Assembly: GCF_000223905.1 (NCBI RefSeq)
Contig: NC_015948.1
Coordinates: forward strand, 806,001 to 870,000
Length of the DNA: 64,000 nucleotides
Reading direction: 5' to 3'
Source of the DNA: Haloarcula hispanica ATCC 33960
GTDB lineage: Archaea; Halobacteriota; Halobacteria; Halobacteriales; Haloarculaceae
In this document: one piece after another, positions 15,567 through 23,818 of the stretch
How positions within the stretch are numbered: the stretch's first letter is position 1
How the letters are laid out: every line of letters begins with the position of its first letter
Made by a program: the position numbers and the translations under genes
The notes under the pieces: model-generated
The model's input: only the letters and a program-made list of their open reading frames with translations
Database searches by the model: none
What the model was told of the DNA's origin: nothing

Positions 15567-16856
15567 CTACCGCTCGACGGCCGCGCCGAGCGAATCGAGC
15601 ACGTCGAAGAAGTCCGGGAAGGACACGTCGACGTGTTCCGCGCCGGTCACAGTTGTCTCGCCGTCGGCGACGAGGCCGGCGACGGCCAGCGACATGATGA
15701 TGCGGTGGTCCGCACGGCCCTCGACGGTCGTGCCGACGAGGTCGCTGTCAGCGCCGTAGACGAACAGTTCGTCCTGGTGTTCCTCCACCTCAGCGCCCAT
15801 CTTCGTCAGTTCTTCAGCCATCGCGCTCACGCGGTCAGTCTCCTTGTACCGGACGTGCTCGGCGTCGGTAATTCGGGTGACGCCGTCGGCGGCGGCCCCA
15901 AGCGTCGCGATGGTCGGCAGGAGGTCCGGCGTGTCTTCGACGCCGACCTCGATACCGGTTAGCTCGGACTGCGTGACGGTGATTTCGCCGGTTTCCTCGT
16001 CCCAGTCGAGGTCGGCCCCCATCCGGTCGAGGATGTCGACGATGGCGGCGTCGCCCTGAGCGCTGGGGAACGCCGACGTGACGCGCAGGCCGTCCTCGGC
16101 GGCGAGCGCACCGGCCGCGAGCAGGTAGCTCATCGACGAGAAGTCCCCGGGGACGTTGTAGTCGCCGCCCGCTGGCGTGTAGGACTGACCGCCCTCGACG
16201 GTGAACCCGGTATCGGTCTTCTGGGCGTTGATGTCGAAGGCGTCCAGCACCTCCAGCGTGATATCGACGTACGGCGACGATTTCAGCTCGGTCGTCAGGT
16301 CGATATCGATGCCGTCCGGCGAGACGGCCCCCGCCATCAGCAAGGCGGTGATGTACTGCGAGGACACGTCGCCGGGAATTTCGACCCCGCCGCCGTCGAT
16401 GCCGCCGCCGACCACGAGCGGGGCCTGCCCGTTCCGGCGAGTCGATTCGGCGTTGCCATCAAGTTGTTCGATGGCGTCGAGCAGTGGCCCCTGGGGACGC
16501 GACCGGAGGGACTCGTCGCCAGTCAGTACCGCGAGGCCGTCCTGCAGTGCGGCTGTCGCGGTGACCAGCCGCATCGTCGTCCCGCTGTTGGCACAGTCGA
16601 TCACGTCGTCCGGCGTCTCCGGCCGGCCGTCGAAGCCCGTCACTTCGACCGTCGACTCGTCTTCAGCCAGTGAGACGCTCCCGCCGTAGGCCTCGACCGC
16701 TCGCATTGTGGCCTTCGTATCCGCACTCACGAGCGGGTCGTGGACGACCGCGCCGTCGGCGTAGCCCGCAGCCAGCACCGCCCGGTGCGTGTAGCTCTTC
16801 GACGGCGGTGCTTGCGCCGTCCCCTCGACCGTCGATTCGGTAATCGTGATGTCCAT
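15567..16856 (-). CDS. aroA: 3-phosphoshikimate 1-carboxyvinyltransferase (EPSP synthase)
   Basis: A 429-residue enzyme joining shikimate-3-phosphate and PEP. Motifs seen: [10 protein letters not shown] near the N-terminus, N-S-G-T-T-M-R, R-P-Q-G-P-L, and the C-terminal [14 protein letters not shown] is the PEP/S3P-binding loop. The ATG at 16854-16856 gives MDITITE; an upstream in-frame start adds nine non-family residues. First of the aroA-aroC-UDG unit, divergent from the SDR gene. Confidence 0.96.
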   Translation of the reverse strand: MDITITESTVEGTAQAPPSKSYTHRAVLAAGYADGAVVHDPLVSADTKATMRAVEAYGGSVSLAEDESTVEVTGFDGRPETPDDVIDCANSGTTMRLVTATAALQDGLAVLTGDESLRSRPQGPLLDAIEQLDGNAESTRRNGQAPLVVGGGIDGGGVEIPGDVSSQYITALLMAGAVSPDGIDIDLTTELKSSPYVDITLEVLDAFDINAQKTDTGFTVEGGQSYTPAGGDYNVPGDFSSMSYLLAAGALAAEDGLRVTSAFPSAQGDAAIVDILDRMGADLDWDEETGEITVTQSELTGIEVGVEDTPDLLPTIATLGAAADGVTRITDAEHVRYKETDRVSAMAEELTKMGAEVEEHQDELFVYGADSDLVGTTVEGRADHRIIMSLAVAGLVADGETTVTGAEHVDVSFPDFFDVLDSLGAAVER

Positions 16857-16953
16857 GCCCGGTCGGTAGCGGGCGTTCGACAAGAGGCTACCGCTCTCTC
16901 ACCCCACCGACGGTGGGAGCAACGACCTTGTGGCTGGCAGCGGTACCACCGCT

Positions 16954-17661
16954 ATGGTCCCAGCGATGGACGGCGCGACCGTTGTCGTCACGGGTGCGAG
17001 TAAAGGTATCGGCGAGCAGATAGCCCACGCGGTAGCGGGAGCGGGCGCACATACGGTCATCTGTGCCCGCGACGCGGAGGCGCTCGAGCGTGTCGAAGCC
17101 GATATACGGGATGCAGGCGGCTCCGTGACCGCGATTCGGACGGACGTGCGCGACGAGTACGACGTGGAACGACTGGTCGAAACTGCCACACGAGACGGTG
17201 ACGGCGCAATACAGTACGTTGTCGCTAACGCCGGCGTCTACCACGGAACCGCCGGCGAGACACCGCTTACCGAGGAATCCTACGCCGCCTTCGACGACCA
17301 CCTCCGGACGAACGCTCGGGGCGTGTTCTCGACGATCCGCGAAGCCGTCCCACACCTCGGTCCGGACGCCCGCATCGTCGTCCCGACGGGCGTCGTCGCC
17401 CGCGAAGGGATGCCCGGATACGGTTCCTACGCAGTCTCGAAGGCCGCCGCGGAGGCCGTTGCCCGCGGGTTCGCCGCCGACCTCGACATCCCGGTCGGTG
17501 CAGTCGACCCCGGACAGGTCGCGACGGACCTCTCCGGCGACGGCGGACGCGACCCGGAATCCGTCGCCGAAATGGTCCTCTGGGCGCTCCGGGACGCTGA
17601 CCCGTCAGCACTGGACGGCGGCGTCATCGACTGGGGCGACTATCGGTCGGCGACCCGGTGA
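16954..17661 (+). CDS. Short-chain dehydrogenase/reductase
   Basis: About 235 residues from the ATG at 16954 (an ATG four codons later is equally good). It is a classical SDR: T-G-A-S-K-G-I-G cofactor loop, N-A-G-V motif and the catalytic Y-x-x-x-K in Y-G-S-Y-A-V-S-K. R-D after the second strand suggests NADP(H). The usual Ser of the triad lies in P-T-G-V-V, where Thr replaces or flanks it. Substrate unknown. Divergent from aroA. Confidence 0.88.
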   Translation: MVPAMDGATVVVTGASKGIGEQIAHAVAGAGAHTVICARDAEALERVEADIRDAGGSVTAIRTDVRDEYDVERLVETATRDGDGAIQYVVANAGVYHGTAGETPLTEESYAAFDDHLRTNARGVFSTIREAVPHLGPDARIVVPTGVVAREGMPGYGSYAVSKAAAEAVARGFAADLDIPVGAVDPGQVATDLSGDGGRDPESVAEMVLWALRDADPSALDGGVIDWGDYRSATR

Positions 17662-17674
17662 CCGCCACCGATGG

Positions 17675-17683
17675 GTTTATTAG
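17675..17683 (+). promoter_or_regulatory. TATA-like box of the ZIP transporter gene
   Basis: TTTATTAG starting 30 bases before the ATG at 17707, spacing that predicts a leaderless mRNA. Confidence 0.5.
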
Positions 17684-17706
17684 CAACAGGCCGGTGATTG
17701 TAGATA

Positions 17707-18573
17707 ATGTCTATTAACTCAACCTCAGTTTTTAATAACGCTGGCCGAATCTCCACCGCCGGCCTCGCGAGTGTTGTCGGCCTGGTGATCCTGTCCGGCG
17801 TCGCAGTCACCGGCGGGGCGAGTAAGGTTCTGGTCATCTCCTGGGTCGCGTTCGTGGCAATGGCACTGGGCGCGTGGCTTGGGGCGCGGGCCGATGAAAC
17901 GAACCCCTACCGACTGGTCTGGGGCTACGGGCTCGCGAGCGGGGCGATGGTCACCTCGGCGGCCATGTTCCTCGTTCCACAGGCGATGGGACTGGGCGGC
18001 CAGGCCGGCGCAGCGCGTATCGGCGGCGTCGGCATCGCCGCCGGACTGGTCACCGGCTACGGCACCCACACTATCGGCCACCGGCTGACCCACGTCGAGA
18101 CTGCCTTCGACATGACGACGCTTGCCATCGCCGCCCACGCCCTCTCGGCCGGCCTGGTCATCGGGCTGGTCTACGCCTCGATGCCGGAACTAGGTATCCT
18201 GCTCGGCCTCGCTATCGTCTCACACAAAGGGCCGGCCGGCTACGCCGCAGCCCGGCGGCTCGGACGCAGCGGCAAGTCCGCCACCGCGCTGTTGCTCCCC
18301 GCGGCCGGCGTCGGCCTGACGGCGATCCCGTCCGCGCTCCTGCCGGTCCCGGAGTCCGCCCTTCTCAACGCAGTTATCTTCGGGTTCGCCGCCGGCATCT
18401 TCCTCCACGTCGCGATGGACTTCCTGCCGAACTGCGAGGCCGGCAGCGAGATCGACGAGGTCTGTGAACTCCACGACCACTCCCACGACCTGCTCGACGA
18501 ACTCCGTACGCACGCCGTCGCGTCGACGCTGGTCGGCGCTGCTGTCATCGTGCTGGCCTGGGTCGCTATCTGA
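17707..18573 (+). CDS. ZIP family metal transporter
   Basis: A 288-residue membrane protein with about eight helices. The metal-site helices are recognisable: I-A-A-H-A-L-S-A-G in helix 4 and V-S-H-K-G-P-A-G in helix 5, the places of the HNxPEG-type motifs, though H-K-G-P replaces the common HNxPE form. A His/Asp/Glu-rich loop (C-E-L-H-D-H-S-H-D) near residues 256-265 before the last helix could sense or collect metal. Likely imports zinc or a related divalent ion. Single gene with its own promoter. Confidence 0.8.
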   Translation: MSINSTSVFNNAGRISTAGLASVVGLVILSGVAVTGGASKVLVISWVAFVAMALGAWLGARADETNPYRLVWGYGLASGAMVTSAAMFLVPQAMGLGGQAGAARIGGVGIAAGLVTGYGTHTIGHRLTHVETAFDMTTLAIAAHALSAGLVIGLVYASMPELGILLGLAIVSHKGPAGYAAARRLGRSGKSATALLLPAAGVGLTAIPSALLPVPESALLNAVIFGFAAGIFLHVAMDFLPNCEAGSEIDEVCELHDHSHDLLDELRTHAVASTLVGAAVIVLAWVAI

Positions 18574-18587
18574 ACGCGCGTCCGTCG

Positions 18588-19988
18588 TCACCGGACGGGC
18601 ACAGTCACGGACACACTCGTCCCGTCGGTATCGGCCCGGATGTCGATATCGCCACCGACGTAGCTGACGAGCCAGTACGCGAACCACAGCCCCAGCCCGG
18701 ACCCGTGTTCGAGCGGCTTCTCTTCCGCCGCCTCGATGACCCGCCGCTCTTGGTCCGGGACCCCCGGCCCGTTGTCCGCAATCGTCACTGTCGCTGTCGA
18801 GTCGTGGCGCTCCGTCCGGACGGTGACCCGCGGTGCCGATGCGTCCGAGTGCTTGATACCGTTCTCGATGAGTTCCTGCAACGCCGGAATGACCTTCGCG
18901 TCTATCGTCGGCGACGGGACGGAGTCGCTCTCGACGACGAACTCGGCGTCGGGGTACGCTGCGGCCAGCCCGTCCGTGATGTCACTGAGGGCGTCTTCGA
19001 GTTCGCGCTCGACATCGTCGGTAAGCGAGTCCGCGAGCAGTTCCTGTACGTGGTGCGCTTTCTCACTGATGTCGAGCAGGGACTGCACGTTCGCTTTGAT
19101 CGTCTCGAGGTGGTCGAGAGCGGCGTCGTCATCCACTAACTCTGACAGAATATCCGCACGTCCACTGATCGTCGTTCCGTTGTTCCGGAGATTGTGCCGG
19201 AGAATCCGATGGAACACGGTGAGCTGTTGCTCGCGCAGTCGGCGACCGGTGATTTCGTCCTGCATCCCGACGAACCCCTGGATCGTCCCGTCCGCGTCCT
19301 GAATCGGGGCGATGGTCTGGTTGATGATGAACCGCTCGCCGGACTTGCGCTCGTTTACGATCTCGCTCGTCCAGACCTCGCCGCGACAGATCGTGTCCCA
19401 GAGCCGTTCGTAGAACTGTTCGCTCTGTTCACCGGACTTGAGTATCCGCGGTGTTCGACCGATTGCCTCTTCGGCGCTGAATCCGGTGAGTTCCTCGAAC
19501 GCCGGGTTGACGTACTCGATGACGCCGTAGGTGTTCGTTATCAGAATCGCGTGGCCCGCATGCTCGACGGCGTTCCTGAACCGCCGGAGTTCGCTGTTTT
19601 GTTCTCTGAGGTCCGCAACGAGGTCCTCGGTGTGGCTGCGCCGGGCGAGGAGGTTCGCGATGGTTCGAAAGAGCGCCTGCGTGTCCAGCGGCGCTGTCAT
19701 GATATCATCGACGACGAGTGGCTGCTCGGCCGCGTCGATATCGGGCAGGTCAATCCTGACTGGCGTCCCCTCACGACGCACCAGAATCACGGGGCAAAAC
19801 ACCGGATCTGCCCGGTGTTTGTACTGCTCTATCGACTCTCTGTACTTCGGAAACGACGACTCGTCGACGATGTGGAGGTCGACTTCCCGGAACTCGTCGT
19901 CCGTGATCGGCGTGTGGTGTTCGGCGACGACGGAGGCGAGTGCCTCCCGGTTGCCGTCGCCGGCCAGCAGTAATTGGACGTCGGCCAT
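18588..19988 (-). CDS. PAS-domain histidine kinase with pseudo-receiver-like N-terminus
   Basis: 466 residues and no membrane helix, so cytosolic. Residues 1-115 fold like a receiver (alternating strands and helices) but the phospho-acceptor region reads I-V-D-E-S-S-F, so it may be a degenerate receiver. Residues 135-250 are a PAS domain (Y-V-N-P-A-F-E-E-L-T-G-F). The phospho-acceptor is His265 in R-H-N-L-R-N. The HATPase has L-I-E-N-G-I-K-H and D-N-G-P-G-V-P, with G-S-G-L-G-L at the end. Its start is only six bases after the stop of the KaiC-like gene, so the two act together. No response regulator is adjacent. Confidence 0.88.
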   Translation of the reverse strand: MADVQLLLAGDGNREALASVVAEHHTPITDDEFREVDLHIVDESSFPKYRESIEQYKHRADPVFCPVILVRREGTPVRIDLPDIDAAEQPLVVDDIMTAPLDTQALFRTIANLLARRSHTEDLVADLREQNSELRRFRNAVEHAGHAILITNTYGVIEYVNPAFEELTGFSAEEAIGRTPRILKSGEQSEQFYERLWDTICRGEVWTSEIVNERKSGERFIINQTIAPIQDADGTIQGFVGMQDEITGRRLREQQLTVFHRILRHNLRNNGTTISGRADILSELVDDDAALDHLETIKANVQSLLDISEKAHHVQELLADSLTDDVERELEDALSDITDGLAAAYPDAEFVVESDSVPSPTIDAKVIPALQELIENGIKHSDASAPRVTVRTERHDSTATVTIADNGPGVPDQERRVIEAAEEKPLEHGSGLGLWFAYWLVSYVGGDIDIRADTDGTSVSVTVPVR

Positions 19989-19994
19989 CGGTGG

Positions 19995-21485
19995 TTAGCG
20001 AGTGGATGAGCGTCCGCCGCTGTCTCCATGCCGTTCGGGCACGCCCTCGAACACGCCGTGCATCCCCGAGACGGGGTCGCCGACCTGAAGGCCGTCGGCG
20101 GTTATCTCGAACCGGCGGGGGACCGCCTCGAACCCGCCGACGCGCTTTTTCAGCGCGCCGACGACTCGCTGGAGTTCGCCCCCGACCTCGATGTAGTTCT
20201 CGAAGACGATGTTGTCGGCGAGGTAACTGACGTTCTCGCTCGTGGGTTCGTGAAGCCCCGTCACGTCCCTACGCTGGTCGATCAGGATCACAGCGGTGTT
20301 CCCGCGCGTGAGATGCTGTGTCAGGGCGTGGAGCCGCCGACGCAGTTCCATGTCGTCCTGTCCGTGCTTGATCGCGTTCTTGTAGCCCGCGATGCCGTCG
20401 ATAACCACGAGTTCGGCCCCGCGCTCCGCGGCCTGTGTCTTCACGCGGTTCGCGAACTCCTCGGGCGACATCGCCAGCGACTCGATCTCCTCGACGAGAA
20501 GTGTCCCCTCGTCACGCAACTCCGAGAGCGGTATCCCGAACGTCTCACAGCGGTGTGTGAACGTGTCGATGGATTCGTCGAACAGGTAGGCAAGCGCCGG
20601 GGACCCGTCTGCCGCTGCGGAGGCCAGGAACTCCGTCGCCGTCGTCGACTTGCCGACGCCGGAGGGGCCACTGAGAATCGTCACCGTCCCGCGTTCGAGT
20701 CCGCCATCGAGGAGCGAGTCCAGTTCCGGTACGCCGGCGGAGAACTGCGTTGGGTCGAACGACCGCGTCCGCTGTTCCGGTTCGAGCGCGGGATACACTT
20801 CGACGCCGGATTCCCGGATTTCCATCCCGTGTGAGCCGTCCTGTTGGCCGATGCCGCGATGCTTGCGCAGTCGAATACGCCGACCCGCCTTCTCATCGCC
20901 GTAACTGAGCGAGATGATGCCGTCACTGAGCGACCGAAGCTGGCTGTCCATCTGATTGCTCGGCGTCTTGGTCGCCAGCACGGTCGTCTCCCTGTCTTGC
21001 AGAAAGCGCGCGAAAGAGATGATACGCTTCCGAAACTGGTACTCGGTCGGTTCGAGATACTGGAAGTGTGTGATCGGGTCAATGAGGACGCGGTCCGGGT
21101 CGACCCGCTCGATAGCCTCGCGGATATCCGAAATCAGGTGGCCGTCCTCGACGTCTCTGGGCTTGACCACGTCGTACGATTCGGCCTCCATGAAAAACTC
21201 CGAATCGGGGCCGACATCCAGAAACGTCGCATCGGCGATATCGATGCCGAGTTCGGCAGTGTTCGCCAGTAAATCGGCAGCCGATTCTTCGGCGTGAATG
21301 AACAGCACGTCGTCGCCTGCTTCGAGCCCCGCTTCGAGAAACTGCGTGCCAAGCAGTGTTTTCCCGGTCCCGGGCGGTCCGATAACGAGATAGAGCCGCC
21401 CTTCCACAAGCCCGCCTCTGAGAAGCGAATCAAGGCCTGAGATCCCGCTGGAAAGCCGCGTGAACTGCCGCAAAGGAGAGGGCAT
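19995..21485 (-). CDS. Two-domain KaiC-like ATPase
   Basis: 496 residues made of two RecA/KaiC domains. Domain 1 has Walker A G-P-P-G-T-G-K-T (36-43), H-A-E-E-S with the catalytic Glu pair and V-L-I-D-P-I-T-H. Domain 2 has G-P-S-G-V-G-K-S (273-280), F-D-E-S and V-V-I-D-G-I-A-G-Y. The cyanobacterial Ser-Thr autophosphorylation pair is not recognisable. Such proteins act as ATP-driven signalling switches; here the partner is almost certainly the histidine kinase that begins six bases downstream. The start ATG at 21483-21485 fits the family; a longer upstream frame does not. Confidence 0.87.
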   Translation of the reverse strand: MPSPLRQFTRLSSGISGLDSLLRGGLVEGRLYLVIGPPGTGKTLLGTQFLEAGLEAGDDVLFIHAEESAADLLANTAELGIDIADATFLDVGPDSEFFMEAESYDVVKPRDVEDGHLISDIREAIERVDPDRVLIDPITHFQYLEPTEYQFRKRIISFARFLQDRETTVLATKTPSNQMDSQLRSLSDGIISLSYGDEKAGRRIRLRKHRGIGQQDGSHGMEIRESGVEVYPALEPEQRTRSFDPTQFSAGVPELDSLLDGGLERGTVTILSGPSGVGKSTTATEFLASAAADGSPALAYLFDESIDTFTHRCETFGIPLSELRDEGTLLVEEIESLAMSPEEFANRVKTQAAERGAELVVIDGIAGYKNAIKHGQDDMELRRRLHALTQHLTRGNTAVILIDQRRDVTGLHEPTSENVSYLADNIVFENYIEVGGELQRVVGALKKRVGGFEAVPRRFEITADGLQVGDPVSGMHGVFEGVPERHGDSGGRSSTR

Positions 21486-21587
21486 AGAGAGAGTATCGGA
21501 TGGCGGGTAATAAGCATCTCGCGAGAACGCGGGCGTGACAACCGAGGACACGAAACACCGATTCGCGTCTCCTCGCTCTTTCGACTA

Positions 21588-21736
21588 ACGTGAGCGAAAA
21601 AGCGACCACTCGCGCTGCTCGTGGTCGTCCTACTCCTCGTCGAGCAACTGCTCGGCCAGAATCGGGACGAAGGTCCGCAATCCACCTTTTTTACCCTCGG
21701 GTGTGCTCCCAGTGGTCGCACACCGCTCGGTAAAAA
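21588..21736 (-). repeat. 149-bp tandem repeat, outer copy
   Basis: Read on the minus strand, the unit holds a long inverted repeat with T6 on both sides, then codons spelling F-V-P-I-L-A-E-Q-L-L-D-E-E and a TAG stop, then the stem CGACCAC/GTGGTCG and a T5 run. These are the last codons and terminator of the LOR/SDH gene, copied without the rest of the gene. About 85-90 percent identical by eye to the next copy. Confidence 0.85.
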
Positions 21737-21885
21737 ACGTGGGTGAAAAAGCGACCACTCGCGCTGCTCGTGGTCGTCCTACTCCTCGTTGAGCAACTGC
21801 TCCGCCAGAATCGGGACAAACGTCCGCAATCCACCTTTTTTACCATCGGGTGTGCTCCCTGTGGTCACACACCACTCGATAAAAA
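21737..21885 (-). repeat. 149-bp tandem repeat, middle copy
   Basis: Same layout and exactly the same length as the outer copy. The coding-like tail reads F-V-P-I-L-A-E-Q-L-L-N-E-E and stop. Many differences from the outer copy fall on third codon positions of that frame. The frame stays open upstream into the real gene's 3' region in a different phase, with a GTG that would give a peptide of about 29 residues. Confidence 0.85.
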
Positions 21886-21972
21886 ACGTGGGCGAAAAAG
21901 CGACCACTCGCGCTGCTCGTGGTCGTCTTACTCCTCGTCGAGTAACTGCTCCGCCAGAATCGGGACGAAGGT
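21886..21972 (-). repeat. 149-bp tandem repeat, partial copy inside the LOR/SDH gene 3' end
   Basis: The third copy is the gene's own end: identity to the other copies covers the terminator, stop codon and last dozen codons, then stops at 21972 as the gene body begins. Confidence 0.85.
21894..21925 (-). terminator. Terminator of the LOR/SDH gene
   Basis: The stem CGACCAC/GTGGTCG (21901-21907 with 21919-21925) has an 11-base loop and is followed on the minus strand by CTTTTTC. It begins just after the stop codon at 21928-21930. The same terminator recurs in both repeat copies, so three lie in series. Confidence 0.7.
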
Positions 21973-23208
21973 GCCGATGTCGGTGACCATCCCGACTGCC
22001 TGTGCGGAGCCACGGTCGAGGAGCTGTGTCACCGTCGCGGGGTTGATGTCGACGCAGACGACCCGCGTCGTCGAGGGGAGACAGTTCCCGACGGCGACCG
22101 AGTGCAGCAGCGTCGAGAGCATCAGCACCATGTCGGCCTCGTGGGCCTGCTCCCGAATGGCGTTCTGGGCCTCGACGGCGTCGGTGATGGTGTCCGGGAG
22201 CGGGCCGTCGTCGCGGATAGAGCCCGCGAGAACGAACGGCCGGTCGTTTTCGATGCATTCGTACATCACGCCGGAGCCGATGGTGCCGGAGTCGACGGCC
22301 TCCTCGATGCCGCCTTCGCGGATGACCTCGCTGATGGCGTAGATGTGGTGCTTGTGGCCGTGGCGGGGATGGTCAAGGCTCTCGGTGTCCATGCCTAGCG
22401 AGGTCCCGTAGATGTCGCGCTCGATGTCGTGGACGGCGAAGCCGTTGCCGGCCGAGAGCATGTCGACGTACCCCTCCCGGACGAGGCGAGCGAGGTCTTC
22501 GCGCGCCCCGGAGTGGATGAGCGCCGGCCCACAGACAGCCATCACCTTGCCGCCCTCTTTTTTCGTCTCCTTGATCGCGTCCGCGATTTTGCGGATGGTC
22601 GACTCCGACGGGCGCTCCGAGGAGACGCCGCCCTGCATGAAGCCGAACGCGCCGCCCGAATCGCGGGGCCGCTCCGGCGGCTGGACCTTGATGCCGGTTT
22701 CGTCGGTGACGACCATGTCGCCCTCCTCGATAGCGTTCAGGACCTTGGTGTAAGCTCGGGGGTAGTCTCTCGGTTCCTCGTCGTCACCGTTCGACTGTTC
22801 CGAGGCGCGGTGCGCTTCGCCATCTTCGACGACCACGGCGCAGTCCATCTCCATGTCCTCGACCTCGATCCACTCGCCGCTGTGGCGGATGAACGTCGGG
22901 TGGTTCGTCGTCGAGTAGAACCCGTGCGGGACGACCTGGTCGTCGGGTGCGGGGACGAGCGTGGCGTCTTTCGGGTCCGAGGGGTTGACGCCGTGCTGGT
23001 GGAGTTCGTGAACAATCGACTGCAGTTGGTCTTCGTCGTCAGCCTCGACGAGCATCCGGGCGTAGGACTCCTCGTCTTTGTGACGGCCGATATCGAACTC
23101 CTGAACGGAGAAGGAGCCGCCCAGATCCATGATGATGCCGAAACAGGACTGCATCATCCCGGAGTCGATGATGTGGCCCTCTAGTTCGACTTCGCGAGAG
23201 ACGGTCAT
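21928..23208 (-). CDS. LOR/SDH-domain protein, probable archaeal ornithine cyclodeaminase (TIGR00300 type)
   Basis: 426 residues, ATG at 23206-23208 (a TTG two codons earlier is less likely). It starts V-S-R-E-V-E-L-E-G-H-I-I-D-S-G and has an N-terminal domain seen in LOR/SDH bifunctional enzymes. A Rossmann-like C-terminal domain follows, with A-V-C-G-P-A-L-I-H-S-G-A, M-L-S-A-G-N-G-F-A-V-H-D and V-V-C-V-D-I-N-P-A-T-V. Homologues of this family, including the C-terminal part of cyanobacterial ArgZ, convert ornithine to proline, and I infer the same here. Its 3' end is repeated twice downstream. Confidence 0.82.
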   Translation of the reverse strand: MTVSREVELEGHIIDSGMMQSCFGIIMDLGGSFSVQEFDIGRHKDEESYARMLVEADDEDQLQSIVHELHQHGVNPSDPKDATLVPAPDDQVVPHGFYSTTNHPTFIRHSGEWIEVEDMEMDCAVVVEDGEAHRASEQSNGDDEEPRDYPRAYTKVLNAIEEGDMVVTDETGIKVQPPERPRDSGGAFGFMQGGVSSERPSESTIRKIADAIKETKKEGGKVMAVCGPALIHSGAREDLARLVREGYVDMLSAGNGFAVHDIERDIYGTSLGMDTESLDHPRHGHKHHIYAISEVIREGGIEEAVDSGTIGSGVMYECIENDRPFVLAGSIRDDGPLPDTITDAVEAQNAIREQAHEADMVLMLSTLLHSVAVGNCLPSTTRVVCVDINPATVTQLLDRGSAQAVGMVTDIGTFVPILAEQLLDEE

Positions 23209-23270
23209 GGCCAAGACATGGAGACAGGTGTGTAAGACGGTTTTGGGTCTGCACCACTCCGGCGACCCGG

Positions 23271-23657
23271 CTACCGCCCGTCAACGTGTCGTTGCACGGC
23301 CCACGACTCTCCCTCGCTGGCCTCACGCAGCCGCTCGAAGAACCGCTGTAGCCCGTCGGACTCTGTGGTCGGCAGGACGTGCAGTCGGACCGTCCCGTCG
23401 CGGACGGCAACGCGGAACACGTCGGTCGTCTCCTCGTCGCGGACCAGCCACAGCGGCATCGGCAGGTCGTGGAAATCACCGTAGCGGTACGGTCCGGCCT
23501 CGAGGATGTCGACGACTGTCTCGGCGAGTTCCGGCGTCGACCGCTCCCGATCCGGGATAAGTCGGAACTCCGTCCCGCCCTCGTATTCGACCCCGCTCCC
23601 GTGGGGAAAGCGCCGCTGTGGGTGTGCAGGGATGCTGAACGGGGGGTCCGTGGTCAT
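23271..23657 (-). CDS. Conserved haloarchaeal protein of unknown function
   Basis: 128 residues, soluble, with regular alternating strands and helices: D-V-F-R-V-A-V-R-D-G-T-V-R-L-H-V is a clear beta-hairpin and L-Q-R-F-F-E-R-L-R-E-A a closing helix. No motif I can name. It lies 62 bases upstream of the LOR/SDH gene on the same strand and could share its transcript. Confidence 0.65.
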   Translation of the reverse strand: MTTDPPFSIPAHPQRRFPHGSGVEYEGGTEFRLIPDRERSTPELAETVVDILEAGPYRYGDFHDLPMPLWLVRDEETTDVFRVAVRDGTVRLHVLPTTESDGLQRFFERLREASEGESWAVQRHVDGR

Positions 23658-23818
23658 CTGTCACGTAGTTGGGCGCTTTCGGATTTAAATTCGCGGGCCA
23701 TGCAGGGCTCGATAGTACAACCGCCCCTGCGTCTGTGGCGTCGATCCGACGCGGTCTAGCATGACCGGTGGCGAACTAAAGTCATGAGAGTGAATTGTCT
23801 TCGGAGTGAGGAATCAGT

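Noticed and set aside
21588-21972. CRISPR array or IS element
   Set aside because: Units are 149 bases, contain a gene tail and terminators, and have no spacers or transposase.
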